A stretch of DNA of 64,000 nucleotides from Plotosus lineatus. Its lineage: Eukaryota > Chordata > Actinopteri > Siluriformes > Plotosidae. Positions 41,101 through 53,241 of the stretch are shown here, piece after piece (the stretch's first letter is position 1; each line of letters begins with the position of its first letter). The notes under the pieces are model-generated. The model made no database searches. It was not told where the DNA came from and saw only the letters and a program-made list of their open reading frames with translations. The translations under genes and the position numbers were made by a program. Where the stretch lies: contig CM045733.1 of assembly GCA_024760905.1 (NCBI GenBank), forward strand, positions 20,757,001-20,821,000, given 5' to 3'.

Positions 41101-44100
41101 CAGAGGGACAGCACATGTTAGATGTTTTGGAGACAAAGTCAGAGAGGCTTGATTGAGATGGTTTGGACATGTACAGAAGAGGGATAGTGAGTATATTGGT
41201 AGTAGGATGCTGAGGTTGGAACTACCAGGCAGAAGGCCCAGAGGAAGACCAAAGAGAAGATTTATGGATGTGGTGAAGGCGGACATGAAGGTCGTTGGAG
41301 GAAGAGTAGAAGATGCAGAGGATAGGGAGAGATGGAGGCAGATCATTTGCTGTGGCGACCCCTGAAGGGAACAGCCAAAAGAAAAAGAAGAAGATTAAGA
41401 TTTGATTTTTTTTCACATCGACATATAATAGAGATTAGCAGGGGAAAAATAATAAATTGAATAAGTTAAATTATTTTTTACTGGCACTTTTGCCAGGGCT
41501 TCAGCGGATCCATTAACCAGATAACATAAAATGAGTGACCTAATGGGAGGAAACCAGATTTCCCAAAGGACGCCCACATGAGCATGGGGAGAACTTGCAA
41601 ACTCCACATAGAAATGCCCTCATCAAGCCCGGGACCTGAACCCAGGGTCTTGTTATGATGCAAACATGCTAACCATAACACTACTGTATCGCTGTCATAC
41701 TCAATAACAAACCAAAAATATGAAGCAAGAAAAAGAAAACACCGCAATTAATGTAAAAAAAACCCCAACAGAACACAAACCGTGTGTTTTTATATTTCAA
41801 TGAATATTTTTCCTGCTTTGCATGAAAATAGCATTTAACCCATCTATTTGAGAGAAAACACGAACACAACAAAAGCCTTTGTCTTCTGATAATTTTATTT
41901 TATCGCAAATCCAAATGTCTGATGTATTTCAAAAACAGTATACCGACACCAAACTATTTGCATGGCTATTCCAATGCTTTTGTCTGGATTTTATCCTTTC
42001 AGGGTAAACATTTAGAAATGCATCCATTGCTTAGCAATCAGAGATATGTACATTTAGCTGTGTGAGATTCTGTGCTTGTTATTCATAGTTATCCCTGTCA
42101 GTGCTGTTGGTATCAAATTTATTGTATTTCAGGTTTGTGAATGTGTTTTACACAAAAGTTCCTGCGTAGAAATTTATAGAAGAGAAAATCATTGCTTAAG
42201 ATGGTTAGCCAGAAATGTTTGTATGACTTTCTTTGATGTAGGAACAGAACACACTTGATTACTTACTTGATAATAATATAATAGGAATTTTTTCCCCTTT
42301 AATTGGTCCAGTAACTGTGATAAGAAGTTATAGTTAACATTAGCTTTTAGCATGCAGCCCTTCCACTGTCCATATATGGCACCAGACACATGCCTTTATC
42401 TCAAACCACCATGTACTGGGAGTTTAGAGGTAAACTGCTGGCAGTATTAGAGGTTGTACACTTATTGGTTCTGATGGAGAACGCCTACAATGTGTAGTAC
42501 AGGGATCCCTCACTTTCCGCGGTTAATTGGGACCGAGATCCCCCTGTAACCACCGAATTCCGCGAAGTAGAACCCCCCCCCCCCAACTGACATATACATA
42601 CATGTATATGTGTATATAATGTCAATAAATACATATTCAATGCAAGAATGCTTATAATAACAATTAAACATTAAAAAAAATGCATAAGATGTAAGTACAA
42701 TATAAATACACACATACAGACGTGTGCGCATGCACGCACTCAGATGCGCACCTCACATAAAAATCTAAGTAGTTTTGATGAGAGATTTTGGGTTATATTT
42801 TGTTTTGTGTTTGTTTAGGGTTCTTTTTTTTTTTTTGCATAATTGGCCTTGTTTTTGTGGCATTTTCCTTTCAACCTTTTCCCCTATTCTTTCTTAATTT
42901 CCTTGTCTTTTAATTCGATGTATATTAAAAACAAAAACGCGATACACTGAAGCCGCATGAATTGAAGTGGGAAGTAGCGAGGGATCCCTGTATATAATAA
43001 TCTAATATTGGGATATAGCATATTTACCTTAAGTGGATTATGAGCTCCTTCTGCGTCACCAGTTTGTGTTTAACTGTGTGTGTGTTTGGCTCCAGTTTTT
43101 GAGCACATAGCCTCTGGATATATCACAACTACATTTTTACTTTTCTGTTTTTTTTTTTAAACTGATGCCAAACAGAAGATTCCCCAAAATATAACTTTTC
43201 TTTCATATACACATGCTATTTAAAGCTGCCTTAACCTGCTGTCTGCCTGTCATTTTTAATTAATTTTTTTCAAACAAACAATTTCTGATATCAGCACAGA
43301 GTTTTGCTTTTTTTCTGTCAAAATCTCTGTTTTGCTCAAGCTCTGACCTCTTTTTTTATCTCATCTAATACTAACAGTACTAACCATGTGACTACCTTGA
43401 ACAAGTGAGTATTTCTGACTTTAATCGGATAATCTGACTTTGTCTCGTCTCTGCTTACCTGGAGTAGAATTCCACTGTTCGGTCCATATCCTAGGTAAGA
43501 CACATTTGTCCCCGTTCCTGTGTTTATATCTGTGAGCAGGGTGTGAGTGCATGGTTTCCCTCTGACTTGTGAATAATTCTTACCGGGAGATTGTTTGTGT
43601 TCATGAAACAATTAAATAATCAATGATTTTTTGCTTTTTTTCTTTGTTTATTGTCTTAGTCTTTTAAAGAAGATTGAGAGAGAGACATGGAGAGAGAGCG
43701 GAATCTCATTAATTGCGACAGTTACACGTCTAATGGAGAGACTGCTCGATTACAGGTGAGTACTCACACACACAAAAACAACTTCTGCCAGATGAATTCT
43801 GAAATGTAAATGGTTTTAAAGGGCTTTTTGTTCATGCTTTTGAATATTAATGAGTTTGTGAAGTTTTAAAGGCAACAAACAACAAACATTATCAGTAGAT
43901 TAAAATTCAATATAGAAATCCATGATCAAATTACAATTTCGTTGGGTCATATTTATGCAAGCAGGGCATTGGTGGTAACGTGGTAGATTACTGATCCCAA
44001 GGTTGGGGATTGAACAGTTGTCTCTGCTGTCCCCACAGTGCAGCTAACTGGGTTATCAAAGGCTGGCCATGTTGCTGACTGTCCATAATGAGAGTCTGTA

Positions 44101-47100
44101 AAAGAACTATTGCTGACTTTTGTGAAGAGTAGCTGGATAGCCGTCAGCACGTTTCTGCCCTGTGATGGCTGAGCGAGCTGCCCAGGGTGTACTCTGCCCT
44201 CGCCCAGAGTCGGCTGAGATGGGTGCCAGCTTCCCTGCGACCCTCATTAGGAATAAGTGGGTCAGAAAATAAATGAATATTATGTAAATATACCCATAAA
44301 ACATTTAATTATTATTATTATTATTATTAATTTTATAATGTTTTTATAATTTATTTTTGGGGTAGAGAGTGTTGCCAGAGATTTTGATGTTATACTCATG
44401 CTATGTTGTTCGTACAATGGTACGAGGAAGCTGCTAATAAACTTGTATATGAGCAAACAGTGGATTGACGTTTATTATTATATTTACAATATAAACAAGC
44501 TAAACCACCCCCCTCCCCCAATCCACGGTAATATTGTCAAGCGTTGACCGGTCTGCAGTGATAAAAAGGTTGGAGACTCCTCCCATACAAGATACATCAT
44601 GATATTCTAGAATCTATACAGTGCAGTGTCTGAATCTTAGTGGTCAGGAGGTGTTGATTAATTTTCTGTAGCAGATGTTTTATTCGTTCCAGCTGTAATT
44701 CGCATCATTGGTTTATATTGTTTTTATTGTAATGCTTTATTTCTGTAGTTTTTCTATAGTAACAGCTGATGGGTGTGACTGTTAATAACTAACATGTTTT
44801 AAGTGATAACTGGTGTTTACTTGTTTTATGGTTGTTCCCCATCATTAAAAATATAAAAGGAACTAAACACTTCAGGATCGTGCCTTGAATATATACAAAA
44901 ATGACTGCTTGGCTGCGAACACCCTTAGTTGAGTATATTGCAATAAACAACAGGATAAAATTACTGGTTTTGTGCTCTTTATGGTCATTTATGTGAACAT
45001 TAGTGCCTGTATTGCTTAAACGTGATATACACACAAGTTATGATGTATGGTATTGGTGTATGACAAATACCAGTACAGTTTAAGATTAATGTGTTTATTT
45101 GTCGTGTTTTTCTTATTTTTTTTATTTTAACAAAGGATTCAAGATTAAGTTTTATTTGTTGAAGTGTTTGATACATTTTTTCACCTACATAACAACTAAG
45201 GGCTGAAAGTTCACAAATTGAACAGAATAATTTTGGTTGACATTTCATGAACAGTTGCAGTGTAGGTTGTTATACACTTTTGAATGAGAGCACTCAAAGC
45301 GCACAAACATCTGTCAAGCACAGCAATCCTCTATATGAACCAATGTGTCAAACATCTCATGATGCTTTAGAGTTCCTGGATCCAGAATTTCATTCGAATC
45401 ATTTCCAAAATTTGTATAAAATCCCCACATCTGATAGGAATCTCATGACAATCCTCACATAACTTAATATAACTTAGAATGCAAGCACAAAACAAGGGTT
45501 AACCATAACCGTAACCAAGGTGATTATATACACAGAAAGTAGTCAAAATATACTTGTGCACTAAAGTTTTAAGCAATGTGCATCTTGAGTAGTTGCACTG
45601 TAGTTGCTTTGTAGTTTAATTCTACATGTTAAGGGCTTGGGTTTCTCTGTGTTTTCTCCAGGGACTGTATGAAACTTGGCGAAGTGGATGGAAAGAAGAT
45701 TGGCTGTACTGTCAGTTTGCTGGTGAGTTTCTTTCTGCACACATCCACCAACATTAAGGCTGCACCTGCCTGCCCACACTGGCTTTCACACTTTACTGCA
45801 TCTCTCTGCTGTGGAGACAACACAACTGTCAAACACATCCAAATCTAACAGGCCACCCATGAGGTCTATTTGCTCTAAACCTGATAATTTAACAAACGTT
45901 TGCAGAGCAATAACACTTTAGAGATTAATTATCCTCTTAGTATTTAAGTGTCAACTTGAAAAGTTCTATTGCTCTTGTCGGTGATTTCAGTTTAATTTAA
46001 TTTTCTGTGTCCACCTCGTGCAAGATATTCCATCTTCCGTTCCCCGTTGTCAACATAGCTGTGTGGATTGACAACTGGGGTCTTATTAACTTAGGAAGCA
46101 GAAAATACTTGGTCCTTGGCCCAGTCGTCCATCTCTTAGTCTCTCTCTCTCTCTTTTTTTTTTTCTTTTTTCTATCTAAATTTATTTCTGTCCATGCAGA
46201 ATTTCTATAAAACAGAGCTGAATAAGGAGGAGATGTATATCCGTTACATCCACAAGCTGTATGACCTGCACTTAAAAGCACAAAACTACACAGGTAATGG
46301 CATGTGTGGGTGTAGGACTAATGCTCCACAGGGGCATTCGGGGTTGATGCTGGAAAGAGATGAAAATGTCTGCAGATGGTGGGTGTGTTGTCATGACTTT
46401 CTGTGCAATTTGTATGTCTAGAGGCTTCTTATACGCTGCTGCTGTACGATGAACTGTTAGAGTGGTCAGAGAGGCCATTGCGTGAATTTCTAAGTTACCC
46501 CATGCAGACCGAGTGGCAGAGGAAAGAATACCTGCACCTCACCATCATCCAGAACTTTGACCGTGGCAAGGTCTGAACTTAACTTTCTGAAGTTTGTCTT
46601 TTTTTTTTTCTTTATAAATAGTTTTTTTTTTTTTTTTTTAATAACCTTAACTCGTACCTTTTAACACACAGCTCTAACCCTTCTTTCCCTTCTATATTCC
46701 TTCCTTCCTTCCTCCCTTGTCTGTTTTTCTCTGTTGGTATTTTCCCTCTCATCTTTCTTCTGTTTTGTTTCTTTCCCAACACCCATCAAAAGTTTTAGAA
46801 CACCCTGTTTTTAGTTTTATTGAAATTTAAGCAGTTCAAGTCCACTGAATGATCTGAAAAGGAACATGGGTAAGCTGTATATCTGAAGCACATTAAAGGA
46901 AAGGAACACGACAGTTGGCATTAAACATAGAATGGCAGCACAGTCCCCCCAGCATTGAACCCTATTGAGCTGGTTTGGGGTTAAATCAACGGAATGATGA
47001 AGCAACCAACTTATTTATGGGGACTGCAGAAGTGTTGGAAGAATTTCCAGAATATTTCATTGTTGTCATTGAAAGAATGCCATTCATGTGTTCATCTATA

Positions 47101-48552
47101 GAAGATGGCTAGTTTAGTCAAAAAATTACATAAAATTTTGTTAAAAAGAACAGTTTTTTTCTTCAGTGCTTTCATTTTAGAGTGGAATAAAATAATTTCA
47201 GAGTTACACTGAGATATTAAACTGCATACATTTCGATAAAATATTGAAGTGTTCTAAAAGTGGTTACATGTAATAAATAATTATGGAATCAGGAAAGGGT
47301 GAGTACGAAAGCCGAACAGTTATTATATGGCAATTATTATTAATTCACTACTTTAAAAAAACCTGTGTGATGAGTGTTATTTATATTTGACACTAGGTGG
47401 AGCTAGGTACTTGGAAGAGGAAAGGCTGCATAGCTGACATAGCTGTACAGAGCAGTGAGAAAGGAGAGCCGATGCAATAGTCACGTGAACTGCATGTACT
47501 TGCCGTTAATGAGTGAATAAATTAAAATATTTATATTCAACCTCCGAGCTGCGGTGGGCTGGTGGTAAAGGTGCTGGATCAATCTGGTCCCAAGGATGGG
47601 GGTTCAAGCCCCACTCTCAACGGGTTGTCACTGTCCTCCCAGTGCAGCTAACTGGGTTATCAAAGGCTGGCCATGTCTCTCACCGTCTATGGTGAGGCTC
47701 ATGTAAATGAACCATTGCTGACTTTCGTCAAGAGTAGTTACATAGTCGTCAGCATATTTCTGCCCTGCGATGGCCTGACGAGCTGTCCAGGGTGTACTCT
47801 GCCCTTGCCGAGAGTTGACTGAGATGTTCTCCAGCCTCCCCGCAATCTTAATTAGGATTAAGCGGTTCAGAAAATGAATGAATGAATATTCACCAATCTG
47901 ACAGATAGTCACATCACTGTCATAGCTAGCTAGTTAGTGCAGTTTCTGATTCATACAAGACATGAAAAACAGCAAATATGGAATAGAATTAAAGCGTTTC
48001 ATGATAAAGAACCAAGAATTACAAGACACTATCAGGATTTAGCTATAAGCCCGAAGTCTTAGGAGCAAGCAGCTTCACTAGTTTCTCTGGTAGGAGAGAG
48101 AGTGAAGGGACATACGTTTAAGACAGATAGGTTACTAATGTATTCTGCAAACAGCACCCTCATGTCAAAAGCGCTGTGGGCCTGAACTCAAAACGGTACT
48201 GAAATTTTTTTTTAATTTATTTTCCCAAAAATATTTGCTCTTGTAGTCCTCAATAGTGTGCTTACAACAGCATCAGTACGGAGAAAATACAATGAAGCTC
48301 AGAGCCGCAGTGCTTCCACAGTTTGTCACGGCTGTACCCTATTTATGTTATGATATAAATGAGGGGTGATACATGCACATGTGACAGTCATGTGCCATAA
48401 TTGTTCAAATAAACGATGGACAAATCAGCTCAGAAAAGAACACAAAAAATTCACTGGTGGACTTCCACCAATCAGATATGCTAAAATTTTAGAATAAATA
48501 ATAATGTACTTTGTTGGAGATATGTACTTTGTACATTCTGCACACACACACC

Positions 48553-48586
<34 letters not shown>

Positions 48587-51375
48587 AGGAAGAAAGAACG
48601 TGTGTGTGTTTAATACACATTTATTAAGTAACCTTACTACCTTTGGACGGCTTCTAGTTCTTGTGTCTCTTTTTTCCTTTCAAGGTTGTTTGTAATCTTT
48701 GTGCCAGTTGCTTAGAAACATTTGCATCTCATCACTTCAACTTCATCGTCTACTGATCAAAATATCAGTTGGAGATCGTCTTTTCATTAGTTACCCATCA
48801 CAACAAAATGGCATTTACATAATGAGCACCCTCATCAGCAGCTTGAATGAAAAGAGAACCTCAGCGCTCCCACTGCCTCGTCTCCTTCTGTACTTCTAAA
48901 TCAAGCCATGTGTGTATCACTGCTGTAAGATTAGGAAGCAGCAGGGAAGAAAACATTTTGTTTAATTAGCATTATGGCAAAACACTCTAGCTACATTGTG
49001 AAACCTTTTTCTTCGCAAATAATTGTCTTGCTCGTCTGCTGCCCCCCACTGGAAGTTAAGATTGCTGCTTACATGTTGTGACACCTGTTTTATTTGTTGT
49101 CCTTAGTGTTGGGAGAATGGCATCCTCCTGTGTCGGGAGTTGGCTGATCAATATGAAGCACACTATGATTACAGGAACTTGAGTAAAATGAAGGTAGTAA
49201 TTTTCCTCTGTGCATGATTAGATTTAAAATCGAGAGCTGATTATTGTACCCTGTCTCAGATTCATGTGCGCTGACATGCTTCTTCTGAACTATCCAGACG
49301 ATGGAGGCCTCTCTGTATGATAAAATCATGGACCAACAGAGATTAGAGCCCGAGTTCTTCCGAGTGGGCTTCTATGGGAAGAAGTTCCCCTTCTTTTTAC
49401 GGGTATGTGGTAATTCCTTTCAAAAGTTGTGAGTGGTATTTTCATAAAGGTTTGAATATACAACTTCAAAACCCCGATAAGACATAAGTAGACTGGGTAC
49501 TGCATATTTTTGTCGACTTTCAAGTTTTTTTTATGGTGAATGGAAAAAAACCCCCGGGAAATTCTGAAATAAACACGAATAATTTTTATCAGTTTAAGAT
49601 GGAGTGTTTGGAATTTTATTTTTTTGTTTTATATTTACTGCTAGGCTTTTTACCCAGATGGTTGTCTGAGAGCCTGTTTTAATTACTATAGAGAGAACGA
49701 CATAGGCTATAAACATGTTTTTGAACATGGTTATGAACTTGTATCCCATGTTTTTAATACATATTAGTTAGTCGTAGATTCCTTTTGAGTCCACTTGATG
49801 GCACTATTCCCCACTATGTATGTGTGATTATGGTGTTTGTGTATATTTGCATGTGTGTGAACTTTCAGAATAAGGAGTTTGTGTGTCGTGGTCATGACTA
49901 TGAGCGTTTGGAAGCATTCCAGCAGCGCATGCTCAATGAATTCCCTCATGCCATTGCCATGCAACATGTTAACCAGCCAGACCAGACCATCTACCAGGCT
50001 GAGGCCCAGTGTATCCTTCTACTAATGCACACATCCACAAACAAAGTAATGACTCGGAAATGAAAACTCTGCTTTATTTATGAGCGTTACATGTGACAAG
50101 ATGTTTGTATGCAGTTATTAATCTTAGCTCTGCTTGTGGTGTTTTTTCCGGTGTGAACAGCACTGTGGATGAAGGAACAGGATTTTGTGCAAGCTCAGGA
50201 CTCCTTTTGTAAATACGCATCTGTATGGTGGCAGAAAATCGATTTTGTCCCACTGTGACTGCGAACTGGCTCCAGGAGACGCCAGGCAGTGGACACAATC
50301 TTGCACGGTTGGTGGGGTAAATACGTGCAAGACTAGGGCATGCTGAATGTGGGTCTTTCTCTGGAGTGCAATTAGAGCGGACATCAGCGGTCAAACTGAA
50401 TTAGCCTAGTGCTTTGTTATCCTTGCAAGCAATTAATCAGTACCCTTCTTGGTTTGTCGCCATACTTAATTCATATTTCAGTGCTGATGAGTTCTCATGG
50501 ATGTGCTCAGTGACCCAAAGGCCACTAAAATTATACATTTTGGAGGATAGGACAGTATGCATTTCGGTGTATAGCTTGTTTGTGTAAGGATTCTCTCTCT
50601 CTCTCTCTCTCCCTGTCTCTCTCTCTATCAATCTATCTACCCATCTGTCTATATATATATATATATATATATAATATAAAAATATACAGTGGTGCCTCAC
50701 CTTATGAAATGAATCCATTCCAGACCCTTTTTCTTAACCTGGATTTTTCGTAAATTGAACCGCATTTTACATGTAAAACGTGTGATTCTTTCCAAGGCCC
50801 CCAATACTAGCCCCTAAACACTTTTAAAATGATAAAAGAATACCTTTTAAGACCTCCTTCTTCTTCAATATCGTACCGATGGTAGACGGGTTTGGCCATA
50901 TTCCTTTGCAATATCACCGGAAATCACACGTGCGTGCGTGTTGACCATGTCTTCTTAGCAGGGTTATAATCTTACAAATGTTTATGGAAGGTTAAAAGCA
51001 ATGAGCACACTCAAAAAACTCATGAAACAACAGTAACTCTGTCCTTTACACGAAAACCATTTTGGGAGATGCAACTCCATAATAGCTAATAGGAGCAAGC
51101 TGCGTCATCCCTCCTAGCCAATGGGAGACCAGCGGGGCGGGATATTGGAAGATCGTCAATGGGAGAACAGCTCATGCATTGTTTGAATGGCGCATTTTAA
51201 TGTCTGAATGGCGTGTTTGGCGCGTTTCGTAAGGAGACCTTGTTTCTTATACAGAGACAAAAAATTTTTCGAAAATGTTTTTCGTAACCTGGATTTTTCA
51301 TTTGCTGGGACTATCATAAGGTGAGGTACCACTGTATGTTTTTTTTGTGTATGTATGTATATATATATATATATA

Positions 51376-51420
<45 letters not shown>

Positions 51421-52581
51421 GTATACATATACAGTGATACCTCTGCTCACGAACATAATTGGTTCCCAGAAAGTGTGTGTGAGGCGAAAAGTTCGTTTTC
51501 CGAACATTTATTTCCCATAAGAAACCATTAAAATGAGAATAATCCGTTCCCAGGTCCCCATAAAACATAATTTTCTACTAAATAAGCCTTAAAACTACAC
51601 AAAAATATACCTTATTTTATGTATAATAAATGTGCTATTGTATTGTAATTAAAGAAATAAACTGTACTATATAATAAAGTGGTTTTATTTACCTTTGTGA
51701 TGGTAGTTGATGGCTTGATGGAATGGAGTGGGAGGAGGAGGGAGGGAGGGACATACTGTTTGGAAGGAGAGTTTGGAAACGCCTACTGTTTGGAAACACG
51801 CATAGCCACACACGCACCCTTAATAGCTTCCTTGTTCTTAAGGATGGTGGTAGACTTAGCGTACTGGTACTGGGACGCTGAGTCACACAAACGCACACCT
51901 CGTTCGTGTTTTTCAATGATCTCCGCCTGTGGTGGGGTCTTTTTCGGTCCCATAATAGCAAAAGTACACTCAATATGGTCCAAAATGTCGAGCAAACACA
52001 AACCACTTCCGCATTCAAAGAAAGGGGTGTGACGAACTGTGACGCCGTGAACGTACGTCAGCTTCTCGTGGCCGCCACCGTGGCGCTGTTCGACCGCGTG
52101 GTTTGATTCGTCCGCCGAAAACTAGTTCGTCAGCAGAGACAATATGCTCGCAAATTTAATGTTCTTGAGGCGAAAAGTTCGTGAGCTTAAGCGTTCGTCA
52201 GCGGAGGTTTTACTGTATATATAAAATCGATAAAAATAAAAGGACAGGACAAACACTTTCTATTGAAACTCCATTTATCACTACAGATCTGTTTCGAGGG
52301 GTGGTGAAACCATCCTCTCTCTTCAGGTGATTATAGAAGAATCTATAATCACCTGAAGAGAGAGGATGGTTTCACCACCCCTCGAAACAGATCTGTAGTG
52401 ATACTATAATCACCTGAAGAGAGAGGATGGTTTCACCACCCCTCGAAACAGATCTGTAGTGATAAATGGAGTTTCAATAGAAAGTCTTTGTCCTGTCCGT
52501 TTATTTTTATTGTTATTTGCTATACCAAAAAGTATTGAGCACTCTCCTACGGAAGGATCTACTCAGAAAATCCCCCCCCCC

Positions 52582-52626
<45 letters not shown>

Positions 52627-53172
52627 GTGGGGCCAATAAGTATTGGGCAACGTGAAAATGTGCAAGTTCACCCATTTAAAAAGATAAGAGAGGTTTGTAA
52701 TTTTCATCATAGGTACACATCAAGCTTGAGAGGCAGAATGTTAAAAAAAAATCTAGGAAATCACATTGTATGATTTTGAAACAATTTATTTGAGAAAATG
52801 GGAGTCCAATAAGTATTCAGCAGCTAGAAAACAAACATTATTTCGGCCCCCACTCGTTAACAGTATGAATGACACCTGTTTGAACTGATTAGATGCATAA
52901 GAGACACCTTCAAACCTGCACACAACTTCAAACTGTTAGACTGCAGTCTTCACCATGACCAAGACCAGAGAGCTTCCCAAAGACACCAGAGATAAAATTA
53001 TACAACTGCATAAAGCTGGGATGAGTCAAACTGCAATTGGTAAACAACTTTGTGAGAAAAGATCAACGGTTGGAAACATTATTAGAAAATGGAAGAGGTA
53101 TAGCATGTTTTGTATACAACATGTATATGTATATATACATGTATATACTGTGTGTGTGTGTGTGTGTGTCTG

Positions 53173-53241
<69 letters not shown>

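Larger units (their letters stand above)
38380..41392 (+). mobile_element. RTE-like non-LTR retrotransposon, full length, 20-bp TSD
   Basis: A 3.0-kb LINE in dock4 sense orientation in intron 19. The 20-mer gattaagatttgattttttt is found at 38360-38379 and again at 41393-41412. The 5' UTR (38380-38543) includes accggatcggtcgaggcccg ggttaacaacg, absent from the copy at 25888. The endonuclease frame is open, while the RT frame has one premature stop near 41152. The 3' end is gcgacccctgaagggaacag ccaaaag. Confidence 0.93.
52228..52575 (+). mobile_element. Penelope-like retroelement terminal region with hammerhead motifs
   Basis: 52228-52335 is an inverted copy of 52404-52510. Between them stands a second, directly repeated unit. 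The right end ctataccaaaaagtattgag cactctcctacggaaggatc tactcagaaaatc recurs alone at 30182-30235. Tandem plus inverted terminal copies with small hammerheads are known for Penelope-like elements. No RT or GIY-YIG coding part is present, so the family assignment is an inference. Confidence 0.6.

Noticed and set aside
40519..41346. 275-aa - strand reading frame
   Set aside because: Antisense shadow of the + strand LINE reverse transcriptase, nearly the same sequence as the shadow at 25844.
51679..52032. 117-aa frame inside a Tigger-like MITE
   Set aside because: No transposase motif or other domain; overlapping frames of similar length exist on the other strand, as expected by chance.
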